A stretch of DNA of 32,438 nt from Paludibacteraceae bacterium (GTDB lineage Bacteria; Bacteroidota; Bacteroidia; Bacteroidales; Paludibacteraceae): contig JAFSWF010000064.1 of the NCBI GenBank assembly GCA_017444615.1, forward strand, positions 1 through 32,438, written 5' to 3'. The notes beneath the pieces were generated by a model that worked only from the letters and a program-made list of their open reading frames with translations, did not search any database and had not been told where the DNA came from. Shown here one piece after another: positions 29,376 to 32,438 of the stretch (positions within the stretch are counted from its first letter, which is position 1; each line of letters opens with the position of its first letter). Both the position numbers and the translations under genes were made by a program.

Positions 29376-31789
29376 TGAATTCTATGAATAAAATTAACTG
29401 GAAACAGATTTGGCAGAAGAGTTGGCCGCATTTGTGTGTCATTTTAATCTTCCATGTATTGCTGTTGGTGTATTTTGCACCGGAAGTGTTTAGTAATAAG
29501 CAGTTACCTCAGGGAGATGTGATCAGTAGTTTGGGATGGGGACAAGATGCAAGAGAGTACCATGAGGCGACGGGAGAGTATTCAGATTGGTCTAATGCTA
29601 TGTTTGGAGGAATGCCCCATAACTATGCTTATTCGGCTCCCTCAAAGAGCATTTTTCATAAAGTACATAAAGTACTGACCTGTTATATTCCGGCTCATAC
29701 CGTGATGCCGATATTGATGTGCTTGTTGGGCTTTTATGTGTTCATGTTAGCCTTTGGATGCAGTCCATGGTTAAGTATGGTGGGAGCTATCGCCTATGCG
29801 TTTGCATCATACAATCTTATTATCATTGATGCGGGACATGTGACCAAGGCGGAGGTTATAGCATCTATTCCTGCCGTCATAGCCGGCGTCAAATTGTGCT
29901 ATGACAGGAAATATGTTTGGGGTGGAATACTTACGTTATTAGCAACCGGTTTGAATGTATATTGGAACCATCAGCAGATTTCCTACTATACTATCATCAT
30001 GTTGTTTGCGTTAGCTGTCGCCTATTTGGTCTTTGCCATCGTCCAAAAGCAAATGAAGAGTTTTTGGTTGACGTCCTTCTTTCTTGTTTTTATTGCATTA
30101 ATAGCTATTCTTCCTGCTGCAGACCGACTTATTCCTTCCATGGATTATTCGAAAGAATCCATGCGTGGAGGGGCAGTGTTGCATGGAGCGGCAGATAGTG
30201 AGGCCGGTAAGTCTGGTTTGAATCGGGATTATGCGTTTATGTGGAGTTACGGTAAGGCAGAAACGATGACACTCTTGATTCCTAATTTCTATGGTGGTAG
30301 TAGCAACTATCCGTTAGGCGAAGACAGCGAGATGTACCGTACCATTAAGAAATATGCGGGCAACTCTCAGGCTAAGCAATTTGTGAAAGCTGCTCCGACT
30401 TATTGGGGCGATCAGCCGTTCACTTCTGGACCTGTTTATGCGGGTGCTATTATCTGTTTCCTGTTTATATTAGGATTAATGGTTGTTCCGCAAAAAGAGC
30501 GTTGGTGGCTATTGGCTGCGGCTGTTATTGGTATTGTGATGTCATGGGGACGTAATTTCCCAGGATTGAATAACTGGCTGTTTGACCATTTGCCATTATA
30601 TAATAAGTTCCGTACGCCCAGTATGTCGCTTGTAATGACTACCACGGCGATGGCGATGATGGCGATGTTGGCGCTAAAAGAGGTGATAGACCGAAAAGTG
30701 GAACTTAAGCATCTGTATATTGCGGGAGGAATAACAGGTGGATTATGCCTGCTCTTTGCTTTATTCCCGGGGATAGCAGGTTCTTTCTCCGGTTCAGTAG
30801 ATGCACAAATGCCCGATTGGTTGACTTCCGCTTTGGTGGCAGATCGTCGGCATATGTTGACAGCCGATGCTTGGCGCTCGTTTGTTTTTGTTGCTTTGGC
30901 TTTTGTGGCATTGTTCTTCTATCTGCGGATGGAGAAGATGAAAAGCGCGTACGTGATTGCTATTATCGGTGTGCTGACGCTTGTTGACTTATGGGCGGTG
31001 GATAAGCATTTCTTGAACGATAGCCATTTTGTACCGAAAAAACAACAATTGATTGTGCCGACGGAGGCAGATAAGCAGATTCTGGCAGACAAAGATCCGG
31101 ATTATCGTGTGCTGAATTTGGCAAGCAATACATTCAATGAGTCACGAACGAGTTACTTCCATAAGTCGGTAGGAGGTTATAGTCCTGCTAAGTTGCGTCG
31201 CTATCAGGATGTTATTGATTATTATCTGTCCGGTCGTTTGAACATGAACGTAATCAATATGCTTAATACACGGTATGTGATTACGCAGCAGGGCGTACAA
31301 TATAACCCATCGGCTTTTGGTAATGCTTGGTTTGTGAAGAATGTGCAGTGGGTAAATACCCCGAATGAGGAGATTGAAGCTATCGGCGATGCGAACTTGC
31401 GTAATGTGGCATATGTAGATACCTGTTGGCGCAATAAGATTAAAGGTGAAATCGCTATGACGCAGCCCGCGAAGATAGAATTGACCAATTATGCGAACCC
31501 GGGTAACTTATTCTATGAGAGCGAAAGTGCAGAAGATGGATTGGCAATCTTCTCAGAGGTGTATTACAAGACGTGGAAAGCCTTCATTGACGGACAAGAA
31601 GTACCTGTATTGCGCGCGAACTATATATTACGCGCGCTTGAGATTCCTGCCGGAAAACATACCATTGAGTTCCGATGCAAGGACGATTTGCTGAAGCAGA
31701 CGCAAATCATTTCTCTCATTGCGTCTTGTGTTATTGTGCTGGTAGTTATGCTCCTGTTGATATTTAGAAAAAAGATTGAAAAGGAATGA
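29375..31789 (+). CDS. YfhO-family polytopic membrane protein
   Basis: An 804-aa protein with about a dozen membrane helices in the first 560 residues (for example LCVILIFHVLLLVYFAP, PILMCLLGFYVFMLAF) and a globular C-terminal part with DYRVLNLASNTFNES and YHKSVGGYSPAKLRRYQD-like SVGGYSPAKLRRYQ, then a last helix IISLIASCVIVLVVMLLLIF. The order is that of YfhO, a GT-C-like family that in Bacillus/Listeria glycosylates lipoteichoic acid. Start overlaps the previous stop (TAATG). Likely job: adding a sugar from a lipid carrier on the outer face of the inner membrane, consistent with the polyol-phosphate genes before it. Confidence 0.82.
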   Translation: MNSMNKINWKQIWQKSWPHLCVILIFHVLLLVYFAPEVFSNKQLPQGDVISSLGWGQDAREYHEATGEYSDWSNAMFGGMPHNYAYSAPSKSIFHKVHKVLTCYIPAHTVMPILMCLLGFYVFMLAFGCSPWLSMVGAIAYAFASYNLIIIDAGHVTKAEVIASIPAVIAGVKLCYDRKYVWGGILTLLATGLNVYWNHQQISYYTIIMLFALAVAYLVFAIVQKQMKSFWLTSFFLVFIALIAILPAADRLIPSMDYSKESMRGGAVLHGAADSEAGKSGLNRDYAFMWSYGKAETMTLLIPNFYGGSSNYPLGEDSEMYRTIKKYAGNSQAKQFVKAAPTYWGDQPFTSGPVYAGAIICFLFILGLMVVPQKERWWLLAAAVIGIVMSWGRNFPGLNNWLFDHLPLYNKFRTPSMSLVMTTTAMAMMAMLALKEVIDRKVELKHLYIAGGITGGLCLLFALFPGIAGSFSGSVDAQMPDWLTSALVADRRHMLTADAWRSFVFVALAFVALFFYLRMEKMKSAYVIAIIGVLTLVDLWAVDKHFLNDSHFVPKKQQLIVPTEADKQILADKDPDYRVLNLASNTFNESRTSYFHKSVGGYSPAKLRRYQDVIDYYLSGRLNMNVINMLNTRYVITQQGVQYNPSAFGNAWFVKNVQWVNTPNEEIEAIGDANLRNVAYVDTCWRNKIKGEIAMTQPAKIELTNYANPGNLFYESESAEDGLAIFSEVYYKTWKAFIDGQEVPVLRANYILRALEIPAGKHTIEFRCKDDLLKQTQIISLIASCVIVLVVMLLLIFRKKIEKE

Positions 31790-32438
31790 ACCTGCTAACG
31801 ATCAATAGTTTCGATTGTTCTGCGCAGGCTTCCGGTGGAGTAAACCAGACAACAGTTGCGCTGACTACCTATTTCACAAAGCATTGTGGAATACATTGCT
31901 TTTTGGGTTTCTTCGAGCCTTTGCCTCCGGGTAAAGAACCTTTGCCTCTTTTTGAAGGACGTATCTGCCTCAATAGGAATTTGGATAGAGAGGCTTTTGC
32001 TCGTTTCCTTACCGGTAACCATATTGATGTTGTCCAAGTGAACTTCCTCAAAAAGCAAAACCTTGTGGTAATGCCGCAGCTATATGAGATGGCGCATCAG
32101 TGTGGCGCTAAACTGATATATGCCTTCCATATGTGTCCCGGCTTTCAGGTTGTGACATACGGCTCTTGGGAAAGAATGCTATATGGATGGAAACATAGCG
32201 ATAGTGCTGTTCCGGAGACCAAGAAATGGCTGATGACGAAGACTCAACCCGTATGGAAACCTTTAGCCAGACGCATCTTGCAAACCAAGTATCGCACACC
32301 ATACGAGTCTTCCGACAGAGTAGTCGTGCTTTCCAAGAATTATTTCGCGCCTTACCTCTATTATGCCGGAATCAAGCATAGCGACAAGATGATAGCGATA
32401 GGAAACTCATTACGGTTTTCTCAATTTGCTACGGAGGA
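31786..32438 (+). CDS. Glycosyltransferase, N-terminal part (cut by window end)
   Basis: Open frame of 217 codons with no stop before the edge. ATG overlaps the yfhO stop (ATGA). MNLLTINSFDCSAQASGGVN is a GT-B type N-terminus with the Gly-rich acceptor loop; HIDVVQVNFLKK, LIYAFHMCPGF and SDRVVVLSKNYFAPYLYYAG (where the nucleotide-binding half usually begins) follow the GT4 plan. The donor-binding half is outside the window, so substrate cannot be guessed. Part of the same operon. Confidence 0.75.
   Translation, partial: MNLLTINSFDCSAQASGGVNQTTVALTTYFTKHCGIHCFLGFFEPLPPGKEPLPLFEGRICLNRNLDREAFARFLTGNHIDVVQVNFLKKQNLVVMPQLYEMAHQCGAKLIYAFHMCPGFQVVTYGSWERMLYGWKHSDSAVPETKKWLMTKTQPVWKPLARRILQTKYRTPYESSDRVVVLSKNYFAPYLYYAGIKHSDKMIAIGNSLRFSQFATE

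Noticed and set aside
1-32438. Insertion sequence or integrated phage
   Set aside because: No transposase, integrase or phage structural gene was found; the only nuclease is the YhcG-like protein.

Overview
The window looks like a chromosomal piece of a member of the Bacteroidota, most likely order Bacteroidales. The main reason is the promoters. At least eight carry the Bacteroidota signature, a -7 box TANNTTTG with an upstream TTG/TTTG box and a spacer of exactly 20 bases. Gene content agrees: Bacteroidales-type MutS and MltG, two large secreted beta-repeat proteins ending in a YN/FN-x-x-G-x-x-VR tail, and KDO/LPS genes. There are no E. coli-like -35/-10 boxes. The species cannot be named from this sequence.

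Layout. Positions 1-513 have no long gene. They hold a leftward promoter at the edge, an AT-rich hairpin, short tandem repeats, and a self-contained promoter-to-terminator unit of about 70 nt that could encode a small RNA or an 8-residue leader peptide. Positions 514-4924 (minus) are the mutS-mltG-usp operon. Positions 5041-5253 (minus) are a tRNA-Glu(CTC) with its own promoter and terminator. Positions 5298-12881 (minus) are two paralogous acyl-CoA ligases, a TetR regulator, a patatin-like lipase, gcvT and pepT; the ligases, regulator and lipase look like a fatty-acid module. Positions 13048-14627 (minus) are a D-2-hydroxyacid dehydrogenase and a small lipoprotein.

From 14785 everything runs on the plus strand. 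First come two large secreted proteins built from related beta modules. Then follows a tightly packed run to the window end: thiL, ispD-like, GT4 glycosyltransferase, kdsD, kdsC-like, a YhcG/DUF1016 PDDEXK nuclease, an unknown small gene, a cytidylyltransferase-SDR fusion (CDP-ribitol synthesis type), a CDP-polyol phosphotransferase, a YfhO-family membrane protein and a glycosyltransferase cut by the window edge. Together the last part looks like a KDO/LPS and surface-glycan locus that adds a polyol phosphate, probably ribitol phosphate.

The most unusual signal is not a gene. Short tandem repeats of unrelated sequence but similar period (7-11 bp, mostly 7) start at, across or within a few bases of the stop codon of eight genes. 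Related repeats and REP-like palindromes are also inserted in frame inside conserved proteins (MutS, ThiL, IspD, the glycosyltransferase, KdsD, the dehydrogenase, the Usp protein, YhcG). One 33-bp insert is identical and in the same frame in two neighbouring genes. The usp insert is an array of four mini-hairpins with covarying stems. All functional calls are from reading sequence and motifs; no database search was possible.
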